Of a stretch of 64,000 nt of DNA, positions 51,915-63,700 are shown piece by piece. The notes under the pieces were generated by a model. That model saw only the letters and a list, made by a program, of their open reading frames with translations. It ran no database searches and was not told where the DNA came from. The first letter of the stretch is position 1. Every line of letters begins with the position of its first letter. The position numbers and the translations under genes are program-made. Source of the DNA: Lates calcarifer (lineage: Eukaryota; Chordata; Actinopteri; Centropomidae); contig NC_066849.1 in assembly GCF_001640805.2 (NCBI RefSeq), positions 24,054,250-24,118,249 of the forward strand, written 5' to 3'.

Positions 51915-53434
51915 TCATCCCTTCGTGGCGTCGGCAGCAAGGTTTTCCAGGAGAGTTCTATAAATGTCCGAGCGGAGGAACCGCGGGTACGAGTCTCTTT
52001 CCATCAGCCCATAAACTATCTTTTGAGCGTCGTCAAAGCAGTGCATGGTGGGAGTCTTGACGTTCCTTTTGATCTGCTCTCGAGTGTGATAGTCAATGTT
52101 GATCTGGAATGAAGCACATAGATAGGAATGAGGGGATCTGAGCCAAGAGTGAGACGTTTGAGCAGGCACTTCTCTGTGATACTCTGTCAGTGCTCAGTAT
52201 GTATCTTCATTACTCAGTCTAAGTGTATACAAAGATTTAAGTACATGTTAGAGAGACAGTGTGTCTATGTATGAATGTAAAGCCTTTTCTGAGTTGAATT
52301 ACCTCTTTAGGAGATTCTGCTTTGATGAACTGCTCATAAATCTTCTTGGCTCTTGAGGACATTCTGAATGAAGACTTGATCTTCTTGTAGTCCTCACAGG
52401 TGAGCCAGAACTCAATATTCTCATCGCTGTATTCAGATTTGAGAAAGTTGCGAAAGGTAGCCAGTCCATCTGAGGCAAGCACAGAAAACACACCAAATCA
52501 ATTATTCACTTTAAACTCACAAACATAATTTACTGTTCTTGCAGAATTCTTGTCCTCAGGGGAAAATTCAACCTACATTTAGACTCGAGAAGCCTTTCCA
52601 GTGACTGTGACCATTGTTGGGTATCTTCTAAACTTAGCCTGCTGGGAGAGAATGCAAGTTAGATTACTCAACCAGAAGCAATTTTGGGTAAAATAAAGCT
52701 GGGCAAACTGCAGGAGCTGCAAGGACACAGAAGCAGTCTAATCAAGAAAGCTTAGCAGATGTGCTTATCAAATTTGTACAAAAATGTCAAACCATGGGAT
52801 ATGTTGGTGCGTGCATGCTGTGCCAAAGCAAACATGGTGTCTCTAGTTCATTTGAATCCTTTCATGATGCCATAGATGGAAATGATAGGAGCAGGCTGGC
52901 TATTTTAAAACTGAAATGTATGCAAAACACTCCATAAGTCTCCTTACCTCTCAGAGCTTGACGAGTGTGAGAACATGCACTGGAGTCGGCACATAAAGTT
53001 CTTTCCACTGTGTAGAGATAAGAAATACATGAATATATCCCTGTTGGATTAACTGCTGTTGTATTAGTTTCAGTGAGTCTGTCTAAGCATGTTATGTTAG
53101 TAATTAGGAAAGAGAGCATGTGCTGCAGTAAAGTTATTTTTAACATCCCAACATTATTTAAACAATTTTCAGGCGATGCCATGAAACATCCGTAATATTT
53201 CTGTGTGTGTTTTTGTTTCTGAAAAGTTCTATATGTGAACCCAAAAAACATCACCTAGTATTAGATAGAAACATTAACTAAAAACAAGTCTTCATCAAGC
53301 ACCAAGTCAGGGCATTTACTGGAAACCCCGGGTCTGTGTTAAAGTTTCACTCACATGTTCTTGTTTCTCTTCCTGTCATCTCTGTCCATGATGAAGTGCT
53401 GTGTGTTGAGTGGTTCGACGATTAGGCTGGGCAT
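51915..53434 (-). CDS. rgs13: RGS13-like regulator of G-protein signalling
   Basis: R4-family GTPase activator for G alpha i/q; mammalian RGS13 acts in B cells and mast cells. Five coding exons total 558 nt, 185 aa: 53,434-53,355, 53,007-52,948, 52,638-52,577, 52,469-52,303 and 52,103-51,915. Exon phases and the 62-nt and 167-nt exons equal those of rgs2 nearby. The N-terminus carries MCRLQCMF with C33 and C37, recalling the cysteine-rich start of human RGS13 and possibly palmitoylated. The RGS domain (about 55-175) has [11 protein letters not shown] (79-89) with contact N85, then the TREQIKRN contact N137, and ends [17 protein letters not shown], closest to RGS13 ([15 protein letters not shown]). 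It is the second gene in the tandem, matching RGS13 beside RGS2 in human. It is about 26 residues longer than human RGS13 because of an extra N-terminal exon. RGS1 is the main alternative. Confidence 0.82.
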
Positions 53435-53520
53435 TGTTTTGTTAAGTCCACACTCTGAGGCTCTCGGTCCTGGTCATGCTGCGGCTGAGAAACACTTAGG
53501 AGGGTTTCCCCTGCGATGCG

Positions 53521-53530
53521 GCTTTATATA
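53521..53530 (-). promoter_or_regulatory. rgs13 TATA box
   Basis: On the minus strand TATATAAAGC lies about 90 bases before the start ATG. This gives a predicted transcript start near 53,495 and a 5' UTR of about 60 bases. The position is consistent with the first coding exon being the first exon. Confidence 0.55.
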
Positions 53531-53539
53531 CCAGGTTTC

Positions 53540-56500
53540 CTGTTGCTATGGACTGGGGCTGCTGGGATACATCAGCAGCTCAGCCCAGACTGAAGAGGAA
53601 GCACCCCTTCCTCCTCCTCCTCCTGTTCCTCCTCTCCTCCTACCTCACTGTTAGAAACAACGCATACTTACAGTGTACTGAAATGTATGCCTCCCTCCTC
53701 TTGATTACTCCCTATTATGTCTCTCTGCTTCTTTTCCTCTCCTTCTGCTGTTGCAGATCTTTCCCTCCTCCTAACTGGACGAGCCCAACAGACAGCAGTC
53801 TCTGTGGCTGAAAGCATGCTGTGTTCACATTATTTTTAGTCCGACAGCACAGATGCAAATGACAGTAACAGTGACTGTGATAGGCAAATCATGACCTTCG
53901 CATGCTGTGTTTTGGTAGCCCTCTGAAATGGGGCTGAAAAGTCAAGCCTGTTGAAAACAAATGGTAGGATTGTCTCCTGCCTATCTGCAAGAAAACATTA
54001 ACTTTAACATTTATTGGTCCCAAAAAGGGAAATTTATCACAATTTGGCGGAAATTCATGCAACATGAGGCTACAGCCCTATGTGAAAAAGAGGAAACAGC
54101 AAATCGATTGCAACAGAGAGACTCAGCAAGGCGACAGGAAGTTAGATTGTCACAACGTCATATCATGACCATTCTCTTGTTTCAGCCACAAACTCATTAC
54201 TTTTATTGTTGAAATCTTCCAACAAGGTCACAGTGGAGGCTAAAAAAAGCAAGACCATGTTATATTTTATATGGCTATGGCGTTAATTCAACATGGAATC
54301 CAATACCAATGTCAACACTGGCTGATAAACATTTAATGGACCACAGCCTTTTACTTTAAGCCTGATAGTTGTTCAAAGGACTGGGAACAGACAAGGATGA
54401 GGAGAAACAACTGGGCCTGGCTAGGAATCAAGTTGTGGTGTGAGAACTTGTAGAGAACTGGACAGTGTATTGGCGAGTAACTAGCAATAGCTGAAATTAG
54501 TAGCACTGACCCTTGACATTTCATGTTTCTTTCAAATCATTGCTGTTCTATGACAAATATTTTGGCTGGCATTGAAACAGAGGTTTCTGCAGATAATTGG
54601 AACTGAGGAACGAGTTGGAATTTATAGGTTTCGACATCTGAATCTGAGCTCAAGTGTTATCTTAAAGATGGGGGTGTGCTTGAAACAAGCTAGTTTGTGC
54701 TGAGTGTCGCTGTCTAAAGGGAAAAGTTTTCATAGAAATCCCAAATGGCCACACTTGGGGGGAAATGCTTTCTGTCAGAAAGGGGGCTGAGATATGATAA
54801 TTATTCAAATGGTGATAACATTGCACACTTTCAGGCAGTCTCTCCTTGAGGGAATTCATTGTGTTTATCTTGGTTAAGAAAGTGGAGGAAGCAGATTGTT
54901 GGAAGAAGCCCCTGCAATTCTGATGTTGGAAAAGGGCAGATCCACCAAACACTTTGATGAAGACGTGATGGAGGACGTGACATCATTTAAAAACAGCCTC
55001 TTCAGGGAGATAATCATAGTGTTATCCTCTTTTGTTGACATGAATAGTGTTGTAAATAGTTGAACAAATGGAAAAGGTGAGCTGAGAGATAAATTCAATC
55101 CTTGGCTCATTTCCCACCTCCACACAGCTGGCCAATCACAACTTGACATGGGTGCGAATGTCAGATTGAAAGTTATGGAAATGGTTGGGTACACAGACCT
55201 TATCCAGTGTCAGAAAGGTGTGGTGGGTTTCAGGAGTTATCCGACCATCTGACAAGCACCTCAGAGAGAGTATAAAGCCAGCCCTAGCCATAATCCCTTT
55301 GCCTAGAAAGACTTTAGCGTGTCTTTTTGGTCACAAAAGCTGGTGTAAAATTTTGTGTCATCACAACATAACTGTCACTCACAAGACCCAACCACAAGAG
55401 TAAGCCATTACACTGCCTGTTGTGCAGCCTTCCACTTAGTAGAAAATAGCAGAGAACCTGTGACTGTATACTAATGACAGTACAGCTCTCACAATACAAC
55501 TCTAATTCTCCACATGGAAAAGACCAGTGCTGAAACTTTAATCCATGGCCTTCACAAGTCTTTGTGTTTACTTGATCAGTTGGAAGCTATATTGAAAGCT
55601 ATTTAGAAGTATCCTAACATACTACTCCAACAAAAATACTGTCAATACATGTATTAAAATCTTGTGTATAGGAAGAGATCAAATCCCTGCAAATGGAGCC
55701 ACCTCTCCATGCTCCATTCCAGGCTTTGGCTGTCAGGACAGAGTCACACCATCTGCGTCTGACTTCACATTGGTCAGATGGGTCTCTACACATTTTACTT
55801 TGAGATGAGATTCTGTTGCAGTATTCATTACATCACTGTCTGCATTTTGTGGGTAATGTTTCGTATTATGAATACATTTGGACATTAATTTAGAGGTATG
55901 CAGATCTAATGCAAATGTAATCCATGCTCATGCAGTATGTAGGTCAGTGCTCAGAGAGATCCAACAATATCTATGTTTTAGTACAACTGATTTAAATTGG
56001 AGACATAAGAAATACTTTGTTCAGAATATAATGAAGCAAAAATAAAGTACCTCTCAATCAATTATATGAAAAGCAACATGACATGATACTAAATGCAATT
56101 TAATGCCACCAACTCCATTTCTGTCATCTTAAATTGCTCCACTGATAAATGTTGCAAGAAAGACGCTTCAGAAAGTCAATCAGTTCAAAACATCAGGTGG
56201 TGTAATATCAGGAACCTGAGTGAATGCTGCTCACCACCTGCTGCCACAGGCTGCCCTGTAACAATCTGCCCTGATGCTGCTCTCCCTCTTTTGCCCAAAC
56301 ACGGTTATAAGTACTGAGGCGTTACGAAGAGTCACCAACACTGTGAACTGAAGCTGTCCCTCACGCTGCATGTCAGTGTGTTTTCAACACTGCCTTTTAT
56401 CTTTTATTCTGCATCTACAGTCACATTATGGATGAACACAGTAGTACATAGAGTAGTCTCCAGCATGGTAGTTAAGTTCCCCAAGTGTGAACAGTCTTGA

Positions 56501-58370
56501 CTAACATCGTGCCATCAACAGTACTCACTTCCTTCTCATTCCCATGGTAACGGTGTTGGGCTATGAGTAAACAGTGACAGATTGTGTGTGAAGAATAGTG
56601 CATCATGTGATGCAAGAGATGTGAGACCGTTGTCATTTATCAGGAACATCCCCTGACACCCCAATGTACTCAGAGCTACTGACGTTTGACATTGAAACTG
56701 TGGTACTTGGCATAAATGAAGCTGATTACCGTGATATTGTGAATTAAAAAAAAAAAAAATCTGTTAAGTCACAAAATGTTGATATGGAACATATTAGTAA
56801 AATGATCAGTCACAACATATTTTTGTTTATCCTTTAATTCCCACTCTTGCAATACAATATCCACACACAGCAACAACAGCAAGATTAAAATTTCAACTCT
56901 TAGACTCTTATTTTAGAGATATATGAAACTGAAACTACAATCTTTCCCTTAACCTCAGTTTGTTTGCTGCCTGAACCAAACCACAAACAAGAGTCTATAT
57001 GAAAACCCCAGTCTGTGGTGCCAAAGTCCCTATGCATATCATCCATCCCAACCATCTCCCTTTGAGTAGAATGCAATTTAATCCAGGCAGCAAGTATCTT
57101 TTCCTCTCAAAATATATTTGACAAAACAAATTAGTAGTACATAAACAGATTTTCTAGTAGACAGGATTGTGTAGCCAGTGGTTGTGGCTCTTATCCAAAG
57201 TGTCATCATTTTAGTTTAGCATGAGATTTAGCATTTTGATTTTGCTTTGGCAATCCATTGTTAGATTTAATCATGAAAGTTCATACTTAGTAGCAATATG
57301 TGTGGCTAAGTAATGTCAAATGAAAATGCACTTCCTGTGCAAAATGATTATCATCCTTGAACCAACCTTGACTTCATTACTGAATGAAAACCCTGAAGCT
57401 AGTAGGAGGACCTTTGAGCTGAGATTCTCAAAAGATGTCATTAAAGAAGTTACGTGTTTTTTACTGCCATGAATTAGTGTATAGTTATTAGTTTGTGTTC
57501 TGCGTATCTTTGATGGGTCTCTATTAATCTCTATTAATTATAAATGTACAGGTTTAAAAAAAGGTAGAGTACATGTACTTGGAGTTCTGGTTTGAGATAA
57601 ATGAGTCGAGGTGGTTGGGCTCTAGAGTAAAAGAGATTTGATGTAGATCAACAACCAATGTAATCTTTCTTAAAATGAAATAAAAAGCTAATTCTCCATG
57701 TTCTAGTACTTTAAATAAAAACACATGATTATCTGTTCCCAATATACAACTCTTTCAGGTTTTTTCTCCAAGTAAAGCCCTTGTGTATCTCTGCCATCAT
57801 TGTCTGTGGGTGATGAGATTATTCCCCTAACAAGGCAGCACATTCAGGCTGATCTGTTACGCATCAGGTTGTCTGATGACTCCAGTGTTGTCGTTTAAGC
57901 CCCTGGGTTATTATTAGCTGCCTCAGTACTCCTTTTTAAGGCACAATTTTTAGGAATAAGGCCATTTACAGACCAGAGAAGGATCAAGGGTTACCGTGGG
58001 GTTACTTTTTTCCAGTATGGTAAACCCTATTGCTGGAGAGTGGAGTCATCTCTGCACCTAATTAGAGGATATATCAGACATGTGACCAAAAACAGAATCT
58101 CCTTGCTGGGTGAGCTATGGAAACTCTTCTCCTTTTTTTCATGCTCATGCCCATCTCCACGTCTCCAGTTAGTCAGTCAATCAGATAAATATAAACCTTT
58201 GTCTCAGAGTTCTGACTGTGTGGAAACAGTGAGGATATTAAGAACAGTTATAGACAATGAGTGGCAATGACAGCAGTCAACTGCCAAAATGAATCCAAAG
58301 TTGGTCAAGAAGTCTGAATTTAAAGCCCATTTATGAAACTCTTGAGGAAAAATTAGATCATTTTATTCTA
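53540..58370. other. Intergenic between rgs13 and the rgs1-like gene
   Basis: No gene seen. A CTC/CCT-rich tract occupies 53,607-53,640 and explains the leucine/proline-rich frame around it. A poly-A run lies near 56,746-56,758. Other frames (54,662-54,952 minus, 54,874-55,194 minus) lack domains or splice support. Confidence 0.6.
53607..53640 (+). repeat. (CCT)n-like microsatellite
   Basis: An imperfect CTC/CCT trinucleotide tract of about 34 bases just upstream of the rgs13 promoter. Confidence 0.8.
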
Positions 58371-58371
58371 C

Positions 58372-58377
58372 ATATCA
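58372..58377 (-). terminator. Candidate rgs1-like polyadenylation signal
   Basis: TTTATT on the plus strand is AATAAA on the minus strand, about 480 bases after the stop of the third RGS gene. Nearer hexamers were not noticed. Confidence 0.4.
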
Positions 58378-58856
58378 GAAACCATTTATCATCTGTATCA
58401 TTTTCCGTGCTGTACTCAGCACAGTAACTTACTAAGACTTTCAGTTAACACATACAGTATTTCAAACAACTACAAACTCTGCACAATCATCTAAAGTACT
58501 GTCACATACCAACAGCATCCTTTCAACCCACGTACGTGTATTTCTTTCCACTCACATTGCCTTTCTCTACTTTGGCGTTTGTCCTGCTTTACTATTATCC
58601 CCAACTTTCATCAATACATCATCTTACCATCAGAAAGAAATAAACTGATGCTGTCCATAATTGGGAAAAAAAAAATCAGTTTGGGTTTAGAGTATATGAG
58701 AGAAGCTCTGCCCTTTAAAAGAAAACATCTTTTATCATCTTACACACTGTGAAATAACTTTTCAGTTCAGTCAAATAGAAAAAAAGACAAAATGTGAGAA
58801 TTTAAAAAGCAGTGTTGACACAGTGTCTTGATAGGAACAATAATATTCTCTCTCAG

Positions 58857-60977
58857 CTAGATGTACCACAAAGTTCTGGATTTGTGCTTTAAACTCAGGT
58901 AGGCATCAGAGTGGAGGAATCTAGGGCAAGAGTCTCTTTCCATCAGCAGGTAAACATGTTTCTGGGCCTCGTCAAAGCATGAGAGGCTCGGTTCATCCAA
59001 GGACGACTTGATCTTCTCTCTAATATGATGGTCAACATTGATCTAAAACAAACAAATGGGAAACTCAATATATAAGATGTAGAGGTGGAATTTTGAACCA
59101 AATAACTGCAAGAGGATCCTGATAACAATGATTTTATCTTAAACTGTAAACCTCATCTAACAGTGTATATATAAAAATAACAGCAGCTTTTTCCATTAGT
59201 TTTGGCCTCATGAATACCCAACATATATGAAAGTACTAAAGCAGTAACCAACCCCTTTCTAGCAGAATGACATATTAAATCAGTCTGTTTAAAAACAAAT
59301 AAAATATTCTTGGAGAGTTAGGTTTCCTTGTATTTCGTGCAACAAAATGTTTCCCCATGATCATGATCATGATCAACACAAAACAAAAACATACTAAAAG
59401 TGTGCATAAAAAGAGACTGATGTATAGGGCTTATCTGATCTGGTTTTGGTAAACATGAGGATAATTACACGCATACACGTGGAAAACACATATTGCAGAG
59501 CTAATATAAAATGGCAAGAGGAAAATCCTGTATGGTAACTTTAGAGTGTCTTTAATCCATGTGTGTCAGCCACAAATAATCAATGGTTGTTTGCAGCTAG
59601 CTAGATAAAGTGGTACAGCTGAGGTCAGACAAAGATGGTTTCCATTAGCCTGTTCCATTTTGGATCCAGTTCTGAGTCAGGAAAGTGCTTCACCATCTTT
59701 TTTTAATTAGCATATAAAACGTACGAAACATTCAGGTAGCCATTTATAATATTAAAAATATAGTATAACATTGTGCCGAGGTAATCTCTGAATTTAAGCT
59801 CTTAAATATTAAGTTACTCTTGACTTTAAGTGCTCCCATTTGTTTACACCAAAATTGATTTTATAGATTTGAAGGGTTCTTATCTGATAACTAGATTCTC
59901 TGCTGGATTCAGACTAGATCAAATGCATTGAACTCCACCCTATACTCAGAGGATGCCTCTCCACCTCAATGCACTGAGACTGAAAAAAGTGGTGGAAGTT
60001 GTGACATTTAGTTGTCATCTATATTGCTTCATCTACTTTTACTCATTCTTCTTGCTAATATAAGTCGATGTTTCTTGTGTTGATGCAATAATACTTTCCC
60101 CTGTTCTGTAATAGCAACTTGGAAAATGATTTGGAGCTATGTCTAGAAAGCTGAAGGGTAAAAAAGCCTGTGTTTATCTGAACTGTCTGCAGGCTATTTG
60201 TCCAGAAATATCATTTTTTGCCATTAACCATCAACCTTGGTGTGACTGACAGACTGACCTCTCTGCAGGCCATAGGCTGGATGAACTCTATGTAGATCTC
60301 CTCTGCTTTGCAGCGAAGGTTGTCAGGTGAGGCAGTCAACCTAAAGTCCTCACATGCGAGCCAGAACTCAATGTTTTCTTCACTGAACTCAGACTGCAGA
60401 AAAGTGTAGAACGCTGCTAAATATTCTGAGGGAAAGATTAAAAAGTATTGAACTTTTAATTCTTTAAATCTAATTTAAAAAATCATTAATGTATTATAAT
60501 AAGAATACAAATTTCAACATATTATTTTCATTTATTTTGTGGTATTTTATTATCAGAAATAAACACTCTACACTATTGTTTTAAAGATAATTTCTTACTT
60601 TTGTCCTGCAACAGTTTTTCCAGCGTTGGGTGGAGTTTATCATCAGTCTGCCAACTGTAGTAAAGAGAGATTTTTGTATTCATTTTCAGCCTAATGATTT
60701 ATAAATACACTGATATACCTATAATAGTGCAACATAAACTACCTGGGTTTTGAGGGAGATGGCTCATCATTTATTTTCCGCACCATGAGGCCCTGTATGT
60801 CTTTCTTGCGCCTCTTTCGATTGAGAACAATATCAATCCTGCAAAACAAATGAATATTAATGCTGGTTCATAAAAATTCTCAAATTTTAACTGCAAAGGT
60901 GAGTCTGTCCACCTTTTTCAAATCATTTCATTATTAGATTGTCTGGCTTACCTTCTGGGCCGCTTCACATTTTGCAT
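58857..60977 (-). CDS. rgs1: RGS1-like regulator of G-protein signalling
   Basis: R4-family GTPase activator. Coding exons: 61,005-60,952 (start at the in-frame ATG 60,977-60,975), 60,838-60,743, 60,654-60,599, 60,425-60,259 and 59,042-58,857. From this ATG the frame is 531 nt, 176 aa. The RGS domain includes QSEFSEENIEFW (70-81, contact N77), CKAEEIY, and DEAQKHVYLLMERDSCPRF. CKAEEIY is shared with human RGS1, and it is third after rgs2 and rgs13, the human RGS1 position, so I favour rgs1 over rgs18 or rgs21. Oddities: the N-terminus is very basic (NRKRRKKDI, 15-23) and lacks the usual amphipathic helix; the linker exon is 56 nt instead of 62; the second G alpha contact is S129 instead of N; the tail is only a few residues past the domain. 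The first exon stays open upstream of the ATG to a TTTTCAAG acceptor, so a further 5' exon may add residues. Confidence 0.65.
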
Positions 60978-61009
60978 CAGGTCCCTAATTTCATAAAACC
61001 GAAGCCTTG

Positions 61010-62220
61010 AAAACAAAAGTTTAGGCATTTTAACATCTCTGTGTCCTCTGAAGCAGTACAGTGCTCTTTTGTGGTGTCTGTAAAAAAGTACTGTTGCCTT
61101 CTGTGCTCACCTTTAACCAGGCAGGAAAGGTGTAACGGTTATGACGCTGAGGGCCTGCTGGTACAGGTATCTAAATACCATTTGGATAAGCATGCAGTCT
61201 GTTGCTGTTTAGACTCACTTACTGTTGTCACTGACTCACTGCTGTAAAATTCCAGGGGAACAGATTTGCTTGACTTCAACTCTTGTAAAATATTAATTTG
61301 TCTTGGCTCTCTGTTTTACATGTTATTCATATGGATATGTACATCTTAATGTATACATAGAGTTTCTCTGGGCACTGAATGGAAGGTGAAACTAGGTGGG
61401 TGTTCATCAAGTGTTCATGAAGATTGGGTGATATTAGTCAGTTGTCAATACCTATTTCTACTATTTCTTCTACTTGCACCATTTCTAGTGAGTGTATCAG
61501 GTATGGATTGTGACTTTTACATCAGTGTTAAGTATCCATATTTGATATTTGTTGGATTAGCAGAAAACATACTAGTCACCATAATAGTACAAAAAAGTGT
61601 CCAGCAAGTACTGAATTTACTGAGTGACTTTCTTTGAGTAACATTTGGTAAAAACTACATTGCCTAACTGTTTTAAGAAATGATTTAACTTTTAAATAAA
61701 TCTATCTATATATTTGTGAGCCATTTAAAAGATTTACATATTTAGGAGGACTGAATGAGCTCGGAGGCAGGGAAGTTGATTAATTTGTTGACAATAAAAA
61801 AGGATGCAACAGATTCAGCAAGAATGGTAGTGGTGTGGTCTTATATCCCAGATTTTGCTAAAAAAAAATAGCAGCACTGAATGAGCTGAAGGCCAGCAAT
61901 TAACTTAGGGCTCAAACCAGGGGGAAGAGAAGTCAAAGGAAGCATGAGCATGGACTACTTTCTCAAGGTCTGGAAGTATTAAAAAGATTTTAAATGTTAT
62001 ATTTCCCTCAGCTGAATGAGATGAGTGTACAACCCTGAAATAAATATTTTGGTGTTAAATATAACCCCTAGATTGTGGGCAAACTGCTTCACAGTGGATG
62101 ATAGACAACCAAGTTAGGATTGCAGAGGAACTATTGAGGAATAGGGGCTAAATAAAAGACCTCCACATACTGATTCAGATTCAGAAAACTCTTTGTCAGT
62201 CTGCTTTTAAGATCACAAAG
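61010..62220. other. Upstream region of the rgs1-like gene
   Basis: Should contain its promoter or first exon, but I could not identify either. One donor-like site near 61,112 on the minus strand follows a frame with an in-frame stop in the required phase. The remainder is AT-rich with no RNA gene or repeat recognised. Confidence 0.4.
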
Positions 62221-62228
62221 TCAGCTCA

Positions 62229-62568
62229 GGGGTGGCATGGTAGTGCAGTGTTTAGTGCTTCCTACGGTTCCTGGTTCGAGCCTCAATTTGAGCCTGGGGC
62301 TTTTCTGTGTGGATTCTCTGAGCCTGTGTGGGTTCTCTTCAGTTCTCTGGCTTCCTCCCACCATCCAAAGACATGCAGCTGAGGTTAATTGGTGACTATA
62401 AATTGCCTATAGGTGAATGTGAGTGTGAATGGTTATTTGTCCATATATGTTATCCCTGCGATGAACTGGCGTTCTGTACAGTGTGTACCCCGCCTCTTGC
62501 CCAATGTCAGCTGGGATAGTCTCCAGCACCCCCGCGACCCTTAACGGATCAGCGGTATGGATGGAAAA
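62229..62568 (+). mobile_element. Complete tRNA-derived SINE
   Basis: The element is about 340 bp. It starts GGGGTGGCATGGTAGTGCAG, with a pol III A-box-like TAGTGCAGTG at 62,241-62,250 and a good B box GGTTCGAGCCT at 62,273-62,283. The body has the typical fish SINE phrases GGCTTCCTCCCACCATCCAA, AATTGGTGACTATAAATTGC and GCTGGGATAGTCTCCAGCAC, then GCGGTATGGATGG. TCAGCTCA occurs at 62,221-62,228 and again at 62,569-62,576 as a target-site duplication. The family is very common in teleosts; the plus-strand frame at 62,328-62,519 is just repeat sequence. Confidence 0.8.
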
Positions 62569-62576
62569 TCAGCTCA

Positions 62577-63700
62577 AGGATCAGACAACATTTGCAGTGT
62601 CACCAGGTGCAAGGAAAACAATCAAAAACTGAAAAACAAAAACTCTATTTTAAACAGAAATTGAAACATGCATTGAGTCATACAAGGCGTGTAAAAGCAT
62701 TAAAGGAGAAAGGAAGTTAGCTGGGAAGTTTCAATATGTACCAAAACTAAGCAAGTGACCCAGACAGTTCTCAGAACAACTCTTATAATGAGAATGTCCT
62801 CAGAAATGTATGACACTCATATGCATTAATGTACACTCATTCTTTTAACATTGTCATGTATGTAAATGAGCATGGCATAGTCCTCTCTTGCATTAAAACC
62901 TTTGAATGATATGACACAGACTAAAGTAGAAATTTTTGCAACATACTTGTGTTTGAGTGGGTGGGGGTGTTTATGTGGGTGTGAGTGGTGCTTTACAAGA
63001 GTCCCTCAGGGGGTCTCACTATTGTGTATAGTGGTATGTTTGTGGTTATGAGAATGATGAAGTGGGTTTATTTCAAAATTTCCATGCTAGAACTACAGGA
63101 GCTGCAGTAGATGCACGTGTGAGGGTGGGGAGTTGATTTCCCAGTGGCCAACGCCCTTAATGCATGCTTGATTGACCAGTACTTTCATCAGGGACATGAG
63201 AAAGTTCAGAGTATGCAAAAATACTTTGGTTAACTCAGCGTTCACCATGCCATCATGAGCAGTCCACTGAGCTTGTGAAATGGCAGTGTTGGTTCATAAT
63301 ATTAGAGTTAGAATGTGTGTCAGATGTGGCAGATTTACGTATTTAGTTTTATTCCTTAAAACTTTGTCATGATTCCTATTTTAAGATGAAAACAAAAAGA
63401 CAATACAAACCATGTGTTTTACTTCATGCAGATTTATTTTCTTGTTGACTTCACTGAACTAAAATGTGTTAGAGTTGATTTTTCGTGCCATGAGGCTGTG
63501 GTAACACAGATCAAAAACTGCTTCAATCAGAATGCAAATGAATGTTTTTCATGAAAACACCTTAAGGTCTAAATGAGAGAGTATCCTTAACTTATTTTTG
63601 AAACAGCTTACTCTAGTGTTCTTGTAGTGTACATGATTTAAAGCTCATATATGGTGATGTATGGGTATAGCACACGTAAAAATGCATAGTCTGAGTAGTT
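62577..63700. other. Intergenic, no gene supported
   Basis: AT-rich DNA with TG-rich patches near 62,950-63,000. No exon, RNA gene or repeat recognised. Confidence 0.55.

Noticed and set aside
59356..59374. TGATCA tandem resembling a direct-repeat array
   Set aside because: Only three short palindromic units; no spacers or repeats of CRISPR type, which are not expected in a vertebrate.
61081..61160. Possible first exon of the rgs1-like gene ending at AAAG/GTGAGC on the minus strand
   Set aside because: In the phase needed to join the next exon it contains TAA immediately before the donor.
62328..62519. 63-residue plus-strand frame with cysteines
   Set aside because: It lies wholly inside the SINE.
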